Position numbers and translations under genes: made by a program. Positions 36,127-45,399 of a stretch of DNA of 64,000 nt are shown here, in pieces (the stretch's first letter is position 1; the number at the start of each line of letters is the position of its first letter). Under the pieces are notes generated by a model. It worked only from the letters and a program-made list of their open reading frames with translations. It ran no database searches and was not told where the DNA came from. Source of the DNA: Paenibacillus sp. JDR-2 (lineage in GTDB: Bacteria; Bacillota; Bacilli; Paenibacillales; Paenibacillaceae); contig NC_012914.1 in assembly GCF_000023585.1 (NCBI RefSeq), positions 1,684,501 to 1,748,500 on the forward strand, read 5' to 3'.

Positions 36127-36157
36127 AAAAGGGCCCTCTTGCGAAGCAAGCGGGCCT
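36127..36157 (-). terminator. One-sided hairpin in the yhcN-gerE gap
   Basis: ggccc and cttgc pair with gcaag and gggcc around a gaa loop. A 7-A run on the plus strand gives a T run only for minus-strand transcripts, so it may back up the gerE terminator; the plus-side flank lacks T. Confidence 0.45.
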
Positions 36158-36255
36158 GTCCTAGAAATGGTATCAACTGTGGGGTTGATGCATATGATTG
36201 TATCGAAGAAACCTTAGTCTAAGATTAAAGAACTTTGTCGAAATTGAAACAAAGT

Positions 36256-36287
36256 AAAAACCCCGCACCCTTTACAAGGAGCGGGGA
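36256..36287 (-). terminator. Terminator of gerE
   Basis: The minus-strand transcript forms ccccgctcc/gggtgcgggg-type pairing (one mismatch) followed by five T, about 30 bases after the gerE stop. Confidence 0.75.
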
Positions 36288-36313
36288 AATAGCCCAAATC
36301 ATGAATGGGATGG

Positions 36314-36538
36314 TTAGATTTGTAACTCCCCAAGCTTGATCAGCTCGACAACCGCTTGCGAACGACCTTTAACATTTAACTTTTGCATGACATTCGAAAT
36401 ATGGTTGCGGACGGTTTTTTCGCTGATAAATAATTGCTGCGCAATATCTCTAGTTGTCTTATCCTGCACCAGCAGCTCAAATACCTCGCGTTCACGATGT
36501 GTTAATAAAAACTTGCTTTTATGGTCGCTACCCTTCAA
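36314..36538 (-). CDS. gerE: Spore germination/coat regulator GerE
   Basis: A 74-residue LuxR-type DNA-binding protein. Its core L-T-x-R-E-R-E-V-F-E-L-L-V-Q-D-K-T-T and I-S-E-K-T-V-R-N-H-I-S-N match B. subtilis GerE closely, as does the length if TTG at 36538 is the start. That TTG has GGAGG nine bases ahead; the longer GTG start touches the Shine-Dalgarno. GerE is the last mother-cell regulator of coat and crust genes, including cge genes, so its presence near the CgeB locus is apt. A sigmaK-like promoter lies upstream. Confidence 0.93.
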   Translation of the reverse strand: MKGSDHKSKFLLTHREREVFELLVQDKTTRDIAQQLFISEKTVRNHISNVMQKLNVKGRSQAVVELIKLGELQI

Positions 36539-36600
36539 GTTTGTCACCCCTCCTTGCTCGGGTTTTTATGGTTTAACAAGGTTAAGGGATACAGTCAAAT

Positions 36601-36629
36601 TATAGTATGAATCGGCTGTAGCAATGGTG
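36601..36629 (-). promoter_or_regulatory. SigmaK-like promoter of gerE
   Basis: On the minus strand CACC (36626-36629) and CATACTATA (36601-36609) are 16 bp apart, matching mACm and CATAnnnTA. GerE is sigmaK-dependent in Bacillus, which supports the call. Confidence 0.6.
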
Positions 36630-36655
36630 CTGTATCTAGGGAAAATGGGCGCTTA

Positions 36656-36715
36656 TAATAACACAGGGCTGTCCCCGTGTTATTGCTGCTTAACACGGAA
36701 CAGCCCTGTTATTTA
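36656..36715. terminator. Long hairpin terminator after the catalase gene
   Basis: A stem of about 22 bp (gggctgt and ccgtgtta with complements, small internal loop) plus outer ataaca/tgttat pairs; T-rich sequence on both sides. It ends the catalase gene and may also block readthrough toward gerE. Confidence 0.7.
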
Positions 36716-36730
36716 TTGTTATCGTGAAAT

Positions 36731-38359
36731 TTAATATCCGTCTGTTTTGTGTCCAAGCTCTTCGGCAATTTCCATCCCCTCGCGGGCAGGGAAGGTGCCT
36801 TCGTGTTCGGACTTCATAGCCGAGGATTTCTTGATGGCTTCCGCCACAAGGCGGCCGTATTCCGGATCCGCTTGCGTCAGATTGGACAGCATTTTGTCCT
36901 TAATGACAGGCGCGCAGGTTGACAAGGCATCACCCAGATTATGAATAAGCTCATCGCGCTCCCACTGCTCCAGCTTGCGGAATGTATCGCCTGCCTGGGC
37001 AAAATCGTTGGTCCGGTCAATCGCTTGTCTGACGAGATTCGCTTCATAATGCGGTTCATGCGATGCGCCGGAAGCTTCTGCCTCAGCAAGTCCGTTCAGA
37101 CTGGAAGGCTCGTAGTTCACATGCGGATTTTGACCGGGAGCGACATCTACGTAAAAGGCCATTTGGCCGTCGCGCTGATTGGTTGCGGCACGCTTTTTCG
37201 GCGCATTGATCGGCAGCTGCAGGTAGTTCGCTCCAACCCGGTACCGCTGGGTGTCGGAGTAGGATAAGGTGCGGCCCTGCAGCATTTTATCATCCGAGAA
37301 GTCCAGTCCGTCTACCAATACGCCCGTTCCGAATGCCGCCTGCTCCACCTCTGCGAAATAGTTCTCCGGATTTTTATCAAGCACCATCTTGCCTACCGGC
37401 ACCATTGGGAACTGCTCTTCCGGCCACAGCTTGGTATCGTCAAGCGGATCGAAGTCAAGCTCCGGATGCTCGCCGTCCTCCATGATCTGCACCTTCAGCT
37501 CCCAGGCTGGGTAATTTCCCCGTTCAATCGCCTCATATAGATCCTGCGTAGCATGGTTGAAGTTCTTCGCCTGAATTTGCTCAGCCTCGGATTGAGTCAG
37601 GTTTTTGACGCCTTGCTGCGGATCCCAGTGATATTTGACCAATACCGCTTCGCCCTTCGCATTTACCCATTTGTATGTATTGACGCCGGAGCCTTGCATC
37701 TGGCGGTAGTTCGCCGGGATTCCCCAAGGGGAGAACAGGAAGGTGATCATATGGGTCGCTTCAGGCGAATTCGAGACAAAGTCGAAGAAGCGCTCCATCG
37801 ACTGCAGGTTCGTTACAGGATCCGGCTTAAAGGCATGAACCATATCCGGGAATTTCATCGCATCGCGGATGAAGAAGATCTTCAGGTTATTGCCTACCAG
37901 ATCCCAGTTGCCGTCCTCCGTATAAAATTTGGTCGCGAAGCCGCGCGGGTCGCGAAGTGTCTCCGGCGAATGCCCGCCGTGGATCACACTCGAGAAACGG
38001 ACGAAGACAGGCGTTTTTTTGCCTTTTTCCTGGAACAGCTTCGCTCTTGTATATTTGCCGATCGGCTCGCTGCCGAACGTGCCATAGGCTTCGAAATAAC
38101 CGTGCGCGCCTGCTCCGCGGGCATGAACGACCCGTTCAGGAACGCGTTCGCGGTCGAAATGGGTGATTTTCTCGATGAAGTGGTAATTTTCCAGGGTAGC
38201 CGGGCCGCGGTTGCCAACCGTTCTGATATTTTGATTATCTGATACCGGATGGCCTTGTCTGGTTGTCAGCGTCAGATCGGTTTCGCCTACCGCTTTGCGG
38301 TTATCGGCTGCACCGCCCGCGCCGGACGCGTGAGTGCCGTTTGTTTCATTTGCGGACAT
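36731..38359 (-). CDS. Heme catalase (KatX-like)
   Basis: A 542-residue catalase that decomposes hydrogen peroxide. The catalytic residues are H79 ([10 protein letters not shown]) and N157 (L-V-G-N-N), and the heme ligand is Y367 with R363 (R-T-L-S-Y-S-D-T). Length and the [14 protein letters not shown] block are closer to spore catalase KatX than to vegetative KatA, as I remember them. The N-terminal 30 residues are Gly/Ala/Asn-rich. GGAGG precedes the ATG. Proximity to gerE suggests a late-sporulation or stationary role; this is inference. Confidence 0.9.
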   Translation of the reverse strand: MSANETNGTHASGAGGAADNRKAVGETDLTLTTRQGHPVSDNQNIRTVGNRGPATLENYHFIEKITHFDRERVPERVVHARGAGAHGYFEAYGTFGSEPIGKYTRAKLFQEKGKKTPVFVRFSSVIHGGHSPETLRDPRGFATKFYTEDGNWDLVGNNLKIFFIRDAMKFPDMVHAFKPDPVTNLQSMERFFDFVSNSPEATHMITFLFSPWGIPANYRQMQGSGVNTYKWVNAKGEAVLVKYHWDPQQGVKNLTQSEAEQIQAKNFNHATQDLYEAIERGNYPAWELKVQIMEDGEHPELDFDPLDDTKLWPEEQFPMVPVGKMVLDKNPENYFAEVEQAAFGTGVLVDGLDFSDDKMLQGRTLSYSDTQRYRVGANYLQLPINAPKKRAATNQRDGQMAFYVDVAPGQNPHVNYEPSSLNGLAEAEASGASHEPHYEANLVRQAIDRTNDFAQAGDTFRKLEQWERDELIHNLGDALSTCAPVIKDKMLSNLTQADPEYGRLVAEAIKKSSAMKSEHEGTFPAREGMEIAEELGHKTDGY

Positions 38360-38550
38360 TCTTACATTTCCTCCATTTCCAAAATCAAGTCCATTTTACC
38401 TAATACTCCAATACTATTCCTCATTCCGAATGAGTTTATGAAAGCAATTGGAATATAGTTGAAAGCCTATCCCCCTATTCAAGCGGCAAGGTGCGTAGTA
38501 CTGTATTAAGAAAACAGCCTGCTTACAAAAGGGTGGAAAGGACTAGTCCC

Positions 38551-40167
38551 ATGAACATATTGATCGTTGATGACGAGCCGCGGCATTTGAGAGGAATGGC
38601 CGGCATGATTCAAATGATGCGGCCGGATGCAAAGGTGAAAACGGCCAAGGATGGAGAAGCCGCCCTTGCCCTGGTTAGGGAAGAACAACCGGACGTGGTG
38701 CTTAGCGATATACAGATGCCGAAGCTTGACGGGCTTTCGTTCCTGCAGCGGCTGCAGGAAGAGGAGCTGCGGACCAAGGTTGTTATGGTGTCGGCTTATA
38801 ATTTGTTCGAATATGCGCAAAGAGCTATCCGCCATGGAGCTTACGACTATCTGCTCAAGCCCGTTGACATGGACAAGGTAGAAGTGCTGCTGCAGCGGCT
38901 TGATCAGCAGCTTGCGGAAGAAGAGCGGGAGCGCGGCGAGTCGGCCGAAATCAAGCAAAAGCTCGAGCTTGCATCCTCCGCTTACCGGAGCCGGCTGCTG
39001 CACCAATGGCTAAGCGGCGAGCTTCCTCCCGGCGAAAGGGTTGACCTTGAAGAATGGCCTTTGCTTATCCAAATGAACACTCTCATATTGACGGAGATTC
39101 GAAATAAGGGAGAAGCTTTTCCCGTGACGGAACTGGTCGAACAGCTTAAGCAGCGGGTATCCGCGCATGGCGAGGCTTGCGTGTTCCCTTTGCAGACGGT
39201 ATCGCAGCACAGCATTCGCCTGGTTGCCGTCTTGAAGCAGGAGAGCCATTCGGCGGCGGAGATAGGGGAGCTGCGCTCCAGCCTGATGAAGGAGACGGAG
39301 ATATGGCGCGCTTGCGGCACGGTGTCCCATGGAGTTACGGCTCTGCAAGCGGAGGATAGGATTGAACCTGCCGAGACTTTCATCCCCAAGCTTTTCCGCC
39401 AGGCCGAGGAAGCATTGGAATATGCTTTCCATGAGGAATGGGAGAGTGTCGTAACCTTTGGTCATGTTGCCGGGCTGGGTAATAGGAATGCCGTCTTCCA
39501 ACTGGATGGCGAGGCGCTGTTCGAAGCGCTGCAGGAGCAGTCGCTCGCAAGAGCGGAAGCGATGTGCCGGGAAGCCTTTGCCGAGTTATCCTCGCAGGGC
39601 CGCACGGAGCCTAAGCTGATGAAAAATTATGCGTCCCTTACGCTGATGAAGCTGAAGAGCCGAACCTCCGGCATCATTGACCAGCAGGTTGGAAGCGCTC
39701 TCGCGGATACCGCATCTACGGCGATTCCGTCCTGTACCGGCAGCGGCATGCTGATAGAGCTGATGCTTGGCAGGCTGGCAGAGGTTCACAAATCGCTGAC
39801 GGACCGGAAGCAGGGCAGCGGCGAGCTGGCGGTAGAGCAATGTCTGGGTTGGATTCAGGGGCATTATGCGGAGGATCTGACGCTTGAGATGGCGGCAGAG
39901 CAATTTCACTTCAATCCCTCTTACTTCAGCACCTTGATGAAAAGCCGCACCGGACGCTCGTTCTCCGATCATTTGACCGAAGCCCGCATACGAGCGGCGA
40001 AGGAGCTGCTGGCCGGCGGCCGGTTCAAAATCTATGAAATCGCGGAGCAATGCGGCTACCGGGATACGAAATATTTCACCCGGATATTCAAGCGGCAGGT
40101 AGGCTTGTCGCCGGAAGCTTATAAGCATACGCTGCGTCCGCAGACGGGGAGCGGGGATTGGTCATGA
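38551..40167 (+). CDS. YesN-type response regulator (receiver + AraC HTH)
   Basis: 538 residues: receiver domain 1-125 with acidic pocket D7-D8, phosphoacceptor D53 (L-S-D-I-Q-M-P) and lysine in L-K-P-V-D. A long middle linker region is followed by an AraC-type double HTH from about 435 (Y-F-S-T-L-M-K, Y-F-T-R-I-F-K-R-Q-V-G-L-S-P-E). The ATG at 38551 has AAAGGA upstream; in-frame codons further upstream lack one. The TGA overlaps the kinase ATG. It should activate the ABC operon downstream in response to an extracellular sugar. Confidence 0.93.
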   Translation: MNILIVDDEPRHLRGMAGMIQMMRPDAKVKTAKDGEAALALVREEQPDVVLSDIQMPKLDGLSFLQRLQEEELRTKVVMVSAYNLFEYAQRAIRHGAYDYLLKPVDMDKVEVLLQRLDQQLAEEERERGESAEIKQKLELASSAYRSRLLHQWLSGELPPGERVDLEEWPLLIQMNTLILTEIRNKGEAFPVTELVEQLKQRVSAHGEACVFPLQTVSQHSIRLVAVLKQESHSAAEIGELRSSLMKETEIWRACGTVSHGVTALQAEDRIEPAETFIPKLFRQAEEALEYAFHEEWESVVTFGHVAGLGNRNAVFQLDGEALFEALQEQSLARAEAMCREAFAELSSQGRTEPKLMKNYASLTLMKLKSRTSGIIDQQVGSALADTASTAIPSCTGSGMLIELMLGRLAEVHKSLTDRKQGSGELAVEQCLGWIQGHYAEDLTLEMAAEQFHFNPSYFSTLMKSRTGRSFSDHLTEARIRAAKELLAGGRFKIYEIAEQCGYRDTKYFTRIFKRQVGLSPEAYKHTLRPQTGSGDWS

Positions 40168-41939
40168 CTTTTCGATTAAGGCTGCTGCTCAGCTATCTGA
40201 CGCTTATCGCATTGCCGCTGCTTGTGCTGAGCACGCTCTTTTACAATTCAAGCTTAAAAGTCGTTACCGAACAGGCGCAAAACAATGTTCACGATGTCGT
40301 GATGAAAAACAACGACGTTATTGACACCAAGCTGGGTATCGTCGATCAGAATAGCAGGTCCTTGTTCGTGGATAAGGACCTGTTTCAAATTTTCAACAAC
40401 CTGAACCCGGCAAAAGAAGAAGAGCTTGTCGCAGCCGACCGGCAAGTTACGGCCATCTTAAGCAAATATTTCTCCCAGAATTCGGATGTCTATGCCGCGC
40501 AGCTGTGGACCTCTTACTACACCTTCGGAAGCACGATGCTGATGCCGCTAGGTGATCCGGTACAGTCCGCGATTTACAAAGAAGCGGTTAAGGCAGGGGG
40601 CAAGATGGTCTGGTACCCGACCTATGATTTTATCAAGATGTACGATCAGCATTGGCTTCAAGACGGGACGATTGACTACCGGTACTTGTTCTCGGCAACC
40701 AGACTGCTTAACTTCTCCCACATGGAGGACAGCACGCTGGTCAAGCTGAAGCCGGAGGTCGAGCGTCCCGTGCTTGCGATCAGCTTCAAGTCGACGGTGA
40801 TGGACGAGCTGTTCGAGAAGAGTATCCCGGCGGGCTCCTCCTACATGGTGCTTGATCCCGACAATATCGTAGTGGCTTCCAGCGACCAGTCGCAGGTAAC
40901 CAAGCGCTTCGACGAGGATTGGATGAATGATTTCCGCGAGCAGGGCAGCGGGAGCGAAAGGATCAAGCTGAACGGGCATAACCAGATCGTAAGCTTCGCA
41001 CGCTCGGAAGTAACCGGCTGGATGTCGATTGTCATTACGCCGCAATCCGTGCTCGTAAGCTCCTTGGTTCCGGTGCTCCGGACATCAACCATTGTCAGCG
41101 CCATTGCATTAAGCGCCGTAGCCCTGCTGTTTGCTTACTTCATCATCAGCCGGATTACAGGCCCGATTAAAAAGCTTATGAGCGCGATGCGTTCGGTTGG
41201 GGAAGGGGACTTTGAAGCCCGCGTGGACGTGGACCGCAAGGACGAATTTGGTCTCCTGTCCCAGCGCTTTAACCGGATGAACGACCGGATCGCCATGCTC
41301 GTGAAAGAGAATTACGAGATCAAGCTGAAGGAGAAGGAAGCGGAGATTCAAGCGCTTAACATGCAGATGAATCCGCATTTTCTATACAACACGCTGAACA
41401 TAATGAATTGGACCGCTCTCGAGAATCGTCAGACGGAACTGAGCAAGATGCTGGTCTGTCTGTCCAATATGCTGCACTATACGTCCCGGAAGGATTGGGA
41501 AGCCGTTCATCTGTCAGAGGAACTGGAATGGATGCGCAACTACTTCTTTATCATGTCCGCCAGGTTCGAGGGCAAGTTCACGGTCGCTTACGAGATCGAG
41601 CCGGTACTCTATGAGAACAAGCTTCCAAGACTTCTCTTCCAGCCTTTTGTGGAAAATGCCATTCTGCATGGATTCAGCGGCGTAGAAGAAGGCGGGCAAA
41701 TTACGATACGCGGCTGGATCGAAGACGATAGCCGTTATTTCGAAGTTCGGGACAACGGACGGGGGATCAGCAAGGAAGGAATCGACGCGATTTTGTACAA
41801 GGAATCCGCGTCCATCGGAATTAAAAATACGATCTCGCGTATTCGGATGGCCTACGGCGACGAATATGGCATCCGCATTCATTCCGCTCCGGGCAAGGGG
41901 ACAAGCATCGTTATCCATCTGCCGAGCAAGACCCAATAA
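40164..41939 (+). CDS. YesM-type sensor histidine kinase
   Basis: 591 residues: membrane segment near 10-30, extracellular dCache-like sensor (about 35-285), second membrane segment near 295-320, HAMP (about 320-370), His_kinase domain with H405 (N-P-H405-F-L-Y-N-T-L-N) and HATPase (N-x-x-x-N box F-V-E-N-A-I, then D-N-G-R-G-I). ATGA overlap with the regulator gives coupling; this is the partner of the preceding gene. Likely ligand: an arabinose-containing saccharide, inferred from the operon's GH127 gene. Confidence 0.93.
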   Translation: MTFRLRLLLSYLTLIALPLLVLSTLFYNSSLKVVTEQAQNNVHDVVMKNNDVIDTKLGIVDQNSRSLFVDKDLFQIFNNLNPAKEEELVAADRQVTAILSKYFSQNSDVYAAQLWTSYYTFGSTMLMPLGDPVQSAIYKEAVKAGGKMVWYPTYDFIKMYDQHWLQDGTIDYRYLFSATRLLNFSHMEDSTLVKLKPEVERPVLAISFKSTVMDELFEKSIPAGSSYMVLDPDNIVVASSDQSQVTKRFDEDWMNDFREQGSGSERIKLNGHNQIVSFARSEVTGWMSIVITPQSVLVSSLVPVLRTSTIVSAIALSAVALLFAYFIISRITGPIKKLMSAMRSVGEGDFEARVDVDRKDEFGLLSQRFNRMNDRIAMLVKENYEIKLKEKEAEIQALNMQMNPHFLYNTLNIMNWTALENRQTELSKMLVCLSNMLHYTSRKDWEAVHLSEELEWMRNYFFIMSARFEGKFTVAYEIEPVLYENKLPRLLFQPFVENAILHGFSGVEEGGQITIRGWIEDDSRYFEVRDNGRGISKEGIDAILYKESASIGIKNTISRIRMAYGDEYGIRIHSAPGKGTSIVIHLPSKTQ

Positions 41940-41969
41940 AAGTCCACCATTCTAGAAATGCTCGGGTTT

Positions 41970-41983
41970 TGTAAGCGTTATCC
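41970..41983. promoter_or_regulatory. cre site for CcpA
   Basis: TGTAAGCGTTATCC matches the consensus TGWAAGCGYTWWCA at 13 of 14 bases. A TACAAT (41990-41995) lies just downstream, so CcpA bound here would cover the -35 region and repress the importer. Confidence 0.65.
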
Positions 41984-42057
41984 ATCATCTACAATAAAAG
42001 CAATCATAGACTGCAGCTATGAGCCATGAGGATGAAATGAGAGAGGGGCTCTAAAAA

Positions 42058-43509
42058 ATGATTATGAATCGATGGAAATACACTTCCGCATTTATGGTTA
42101 CGGTTCTGTCGGCGGTGCTTGTCATGTCCGGCTGCACCAAGTCCGATAGTTCCGGCAATGGCAATTCCTCATCCAGCAATAATGCAGGCAGTTCGGCCAA
42201 TACGGCCGGCTCCGGAACCGATTCCGGTACAACCAGCGGCGAAAAAATTACACTGAAGCTGACCGGATGGGGCGCACCGGCAGAGGTAGCGGCGTACAAA
42301 TCCGCCATTGCCAACTTCGAGAAGACTCATCCGAACGTAAAAGTCGATTTTCAGGCGATCAGCAGCGGTGATTACGATACGAAGCTGACGACAATGGTTG
42401 CCGGCAACGACGAGCCGGATGTCGCGATGATGGAATCCGCGACCATTGCCTTCCCTCTTGCGGAAGAAGGCAAGTTCCTGAATTTGCAGGACTTCCTTGC
42501 AAAGGATCAGCAAATCACATTGGATTCACTAGTTCCGAATATTACGTACTCCCAGGCGCCGGGCAACATTATCGGCATCGGCCCTGGCCCGGAGACATTT
42601 GGACTATTCTATAACGAAGACGTATTCAAGGATGCCGGCATCGAACCGCCTCCTTCCGATGTTTCCAAAGCATGGAACTGGGATCAATTCGTCGATGTTG
42701 CCAAGAAATTGACCCTGGACAACAAAGGACGCAACGCAACGGATCCAAGCTTCGATCCGAAAAACATTAAACAATTCGGTATTAACCTGCCGACTTGGTG
42801 GGGCGCTTACAGTAACTTTATCTACTCCAACGGCGGAGACTTCCTGTCGGCCGACGGCAAAACCTTTGCCCTTAATCAACCGGAGGCTGTAGAAGTGTTT
42901 CAAAAGATGGCCGACCTGATCAACGTGTATCATGTCGCTCCATCCCCGCTCCAGTCGAAGAATATCCCTGGAACAAACGTCGCGCTTCAGACGAAGAAGG
43001 TTGCGATGGCCATTGACGGCCAATGGGCTTCGTCGTCGCTCGCGGAATCCAAGTTTAACTATAACGTAGGCGTTCTGCCGGTTATGAAAGAGCCGGTAAC
43101 AACCGTAGTAGCCGGCATGTTCTCCATCTTCAAATCGACCAAGCATCCGCAGGAATCCTGGGAGCTGCTGAAGGCGCTGCTTGATCCGGAAGCTTCGCTT
43201 GGCATGCTGACAAACGGAACATGGATGCCTGCCCCTAAAGACTGGTACACCGACAGCGAGAAGCTGGACAAGTGGACGAAAGATTTGGCAGCACGTCCTT
43301 CCGGCTACAACGGCGCGGTTATTGACATGCTTCTGAATCACAGCCATGCAACGCCAACGGCTTACGTGAAAAACTTCAATAAAATCATGGATGTCGTTAA
43401 CCCTGCTTTGGATAAAGTGTGGCTGGGCAAACAGTCTGCCCAGGAAGCGCTTGATTCCATAGCCGCGAAGGCACAGCAGCAAGTACAAGGCCGGCGCGAC
43501 GTCGAGTAA
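42058..43509 (+). CDS. ABC sugar-binding lipoprotein
   Basis: 483 residues with a lipobox M-S-G-C26 and Ser/Gly/Asn-rich linker, then a family-1 solute-binding fold (G-W-G-A-P-A-E-V-A, A-G-N-D-E-P-D-V-A, Y-N-E-D-V-F-K-D-A-G-I, G-Q-W-A). It delivers an oligosaccharide to the permeases that follow. ATG at 42058 has AGAGGGG. The cre site and a -10 lie upstream, so importer genes have their own promoter besides readthrough from the two-component genes. Confidence 0.92.
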   Translation: MIMNRWKYTSAFMVTVLSAVLVMSGCTKSDSSGNGNSSSSNNAGSSANTAGSGTDSGTTSGEKITLKLTGWGAPAEVAAYKSAIANFEKTHPNVKVDFQAISSGDYDTKLTTMVAGNDEPDVAMMESATIAFPLAEEGKFLNLQDFLAKDQQITLDSLVPNITYSQAPGNIIGIGPGPETFGLFYNEDVFKDAGIEPPPSDVSKAWNWDQFVDVAKKLTLDNKGRNATDPSFDPKNIKQFGINLPTWWGAYSNFIYSNGGDFLSADGKTFALNQPEAVEVFQKMADLINVYHVAPSPLQSKNIPGTNVALQTKKVAMAIDGQWASSSLAESKFNYNVGVLPVMKEPVTTVVAGMFSIFKSTKHPQESWELLKALLDPEASLGMLTNGTWMPAPKDWYTDSEKLDKWTKDLAARPSGYNGAVIDMLLNHSHATPTAYVKNFNKIMDVVNPALDKVWLGKQSAQEALDSIAAKAQQQVQGRRDVE

Positions 43510-43535
43510 GCTGTCCGCAGACCGCGGATAACAGG

Positions 43536-43576
43536 AGAGGGCAGCGGTTCGGAAGTTAGAAGAATCGCTGCCCTCT
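43536..43576 (+). promoter_or_regulatory. Intercistronic hairpin between binding protein and permease
   Basis: A perfect 11-bp stem agagggcagcg/cgctgccctct with 19-base loop and no T run. It probably protects the 3' end of the binding-protein message, giving more binding protein than permease. Confidence 0.6.
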
Positions 43577-43600
43577 GCCATAGACAGGGAGGGTTACGGC

Positions 43601-44548
43601 ATGGAGATTTCGGCAAACACTGGCAAGTCCGCCAAGACGGTTGTCAGAAAGAGCACCAAAAGGGAACGCAAGGCGCTGTTCTACGGCCTGCTCTTTACAG
43701 CGCCGGCGATACTCGGCTTTATTATCTATACGCTAGGACCGATGATTGCCAGCTTATACTTAAGCTTAACGGATTACAACGTCTTTAAAGATACGACCAG
43801 CTTTATCGGTCTGGACAACTATATCAAGCTGTTCAGCGGCGAAGACGATTTGTTCTACAAATCGCTTGGCACAACCTTTTATTTTGTTCTTTTGCGCGTG
43901 CCGGCGGTTATCATTATCTCGTTCTTTCTGGCCATTCTTCTGAATATGAACGTGAAGGGCCGGGCAATCTTCCGGACAATTATCTACCTGCCTAGCATTG
44001 TTCCGGCGGTTGCCGCTTCGATGATCTGGCTGTGGCTTATGAATCCGGATCTGGGCCTACTGAATATGGCGCTCAATTGGCTTCATCTGCCAACAAGCAA
44101 CTGGCTGTTCGGAGAGGGCAGCGTCATCCCGTCTATCGTTCTCACGACATTATGGGGGATTGGCGGTACGGTTATCATTTTCCTTGCCGGCCTGTCGGGC
44201 ATACCGAAATCCTACTATGAGGCAATTGACGTTGACGGCGGAGGATGGTACAGCAAGCTGCGCCATATCACGGTTCCGATGCTGACGCCAACGATCTTTT
44301 TCAATACGATTATGACGATTATCGGCTCCTTCCAGGTGTTCAGCGAAGCGTATATTCTGACGCAAGGCGGACCGAACAACAAAAGCTTGTTCTTCGTATT
44401 CTATCTGTGGCGTACCGCATTCCGCGATACGGAGATGGGCTATGCTTCCGCGCTGGCGTGGGTATTGTTCATCATCATTATGATCTTTACGGTGCTTGTC
44501 TTCAAGACCTCGAAATCCTGGGTGCATTATGAGGGGGAAAAACAATGA
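43601..44548 (+). CDS. ABC sugar permease (MalF/UgpA type)
   Basis: 315 residues, six membrane segments, with the EAA loop E-A-I-D-V-D-G-G-G-W-Y-S-K-L-R that docks with the ATPase. GGGAGGG precedes the ATG; the stop overlaps the next permease. No ATPase gene is in the operon; a shared MsmX-type ATPase elsewhere is the usual arrangement. Confidence 0.92.
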   Translation: MEISANTGKSAKTVVRKSTKRERKALFYGLLFTAPAILGFIIYTLGPMIASLYLSLTDYNVFKDTTSFIGLDNYIKLFSGEDDLFYKSLGTTFYFVLLRVPAVIIISFFLAILLNMNVKGRAIFRTIIYLPSIVPAVAASMIWLWLMNPDLGLLNMALNWLHLPTSNWLFGEGSVIPSIVLTTLWGIGGTVIIFLAGLSGIPKSYYEAIDVDGGGWYSKLRHITVPMLTPTIFFNTIMTIIGSFQVFSEAYILTQGGPNNKSLFFVFYLWRTAFRDTEMGYASALAWVLFIIIMIFTVLVFKTSKSWVHYEGEKQ

Positions 44549-45375
44549 GAGAGTCCAGGCTGAAGCTTACTGCCGGGTTTACCTCCCTGCTGATCGTTTC
44601 CGCGATGTTTATCGTGCCGTTTCTGTGGCTGCTTCGCAGTTCGGTGATGGATTTGTCGCAAATTTTCATCATGCCGCCACAGTGGATACCGAAGCCTTTT
44701 CACTTTGAAAACTTCAAGGAGGCCTTGACTGTCGTACCGTTTGGGACCTTCTTCAAAAATACACTCATTATCGTAGCCGGGGTTCTGCTCGGAACGGTCG
44801 TCTCGAGTACCATTGCCGCGTTTGGGTTCTCCCGCATTAAGTGGAAGGGACGCGACATGGTATTCGCCATTCTGATGTCCTCGATGATGCTCCCCGGAGC
44901 GGTAACGCTTATTCCAAGCTTTATCGGCTGGAAGGAGCTTGGCTTCTACGATACGTTTTACCCGCTGATCGTTCCCGCGTATTTCGGGGGCGGCATGTTT
45001 AATATCTTCCTGCTGCGCCAGTTCTACATGTCGATCCCGCAGGACTTTGACGAAGCGGCTCTTGTTGACGGAGCGAACTACTTCCAGATCTATTGGCGCA
45101 TCCTGCTGCCGCTTAGCCGTTCGGCCGTTATCGTTGTTGCGCTCTTTACGTTCCTTGCTTCATGGAATGATTTCATGGGTCCGCTTATTTATTTGAAGAG
45201 CGACAGCCGCTTTACGCTTGCGCTTGGCCTGCAGATGTTCCAGGGCAGCTATAATGCGCAGTGGGATTTGTTGATGGCTGCTTCAACAGCCGTAGTACTG
45301 CCGTGCGTATTAGTCTTTTTGGTCGGTCAAAGGTTCTTTTTGGAAGGAATTACGCTTACCGGGTTGAAAGGTTAA
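44545..45375 (+). CDS. ABC sugar permease (MalG/UgpE type)
   Basis: 276 residues, six membrane segments, EAA loop D-E-A-A-L-V-D-G-A-N-Y-F-Q-I-Y. It overlaps the MalF-type gene by four bases (ATGA). Together they form the heterodimeric channel for the binding protein at 42058. Confidence 0.92.
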   Translation: MRESRLKLTAGFTSLLIVSAMFIVPFLWLLRSSVMDLSQIFIMPPQWIPKPFHFENFKEALTVVPFGTFFKNTLIIVAGVLLGTVVSSTIAAFGFSRIKWKGRDMVFAILMSSMMLPGAVTLIPSFIGWKELGFYDTFYPLIVPAYFGGGMFNIFLLRQFYMSIPQDFDEAALVDGANYFQIYWRILLPLSRSAVIVVALFTFLASWNDFMGPLIYLKSDSRFTLALGLQMFQGSYNAQWDLLMAASTAVVLPCVLVFLVGQRFFLEGITLTGLKG

Positions 45376-45399
45376 CCAAACGATTAGGGAGGAAGAAAC

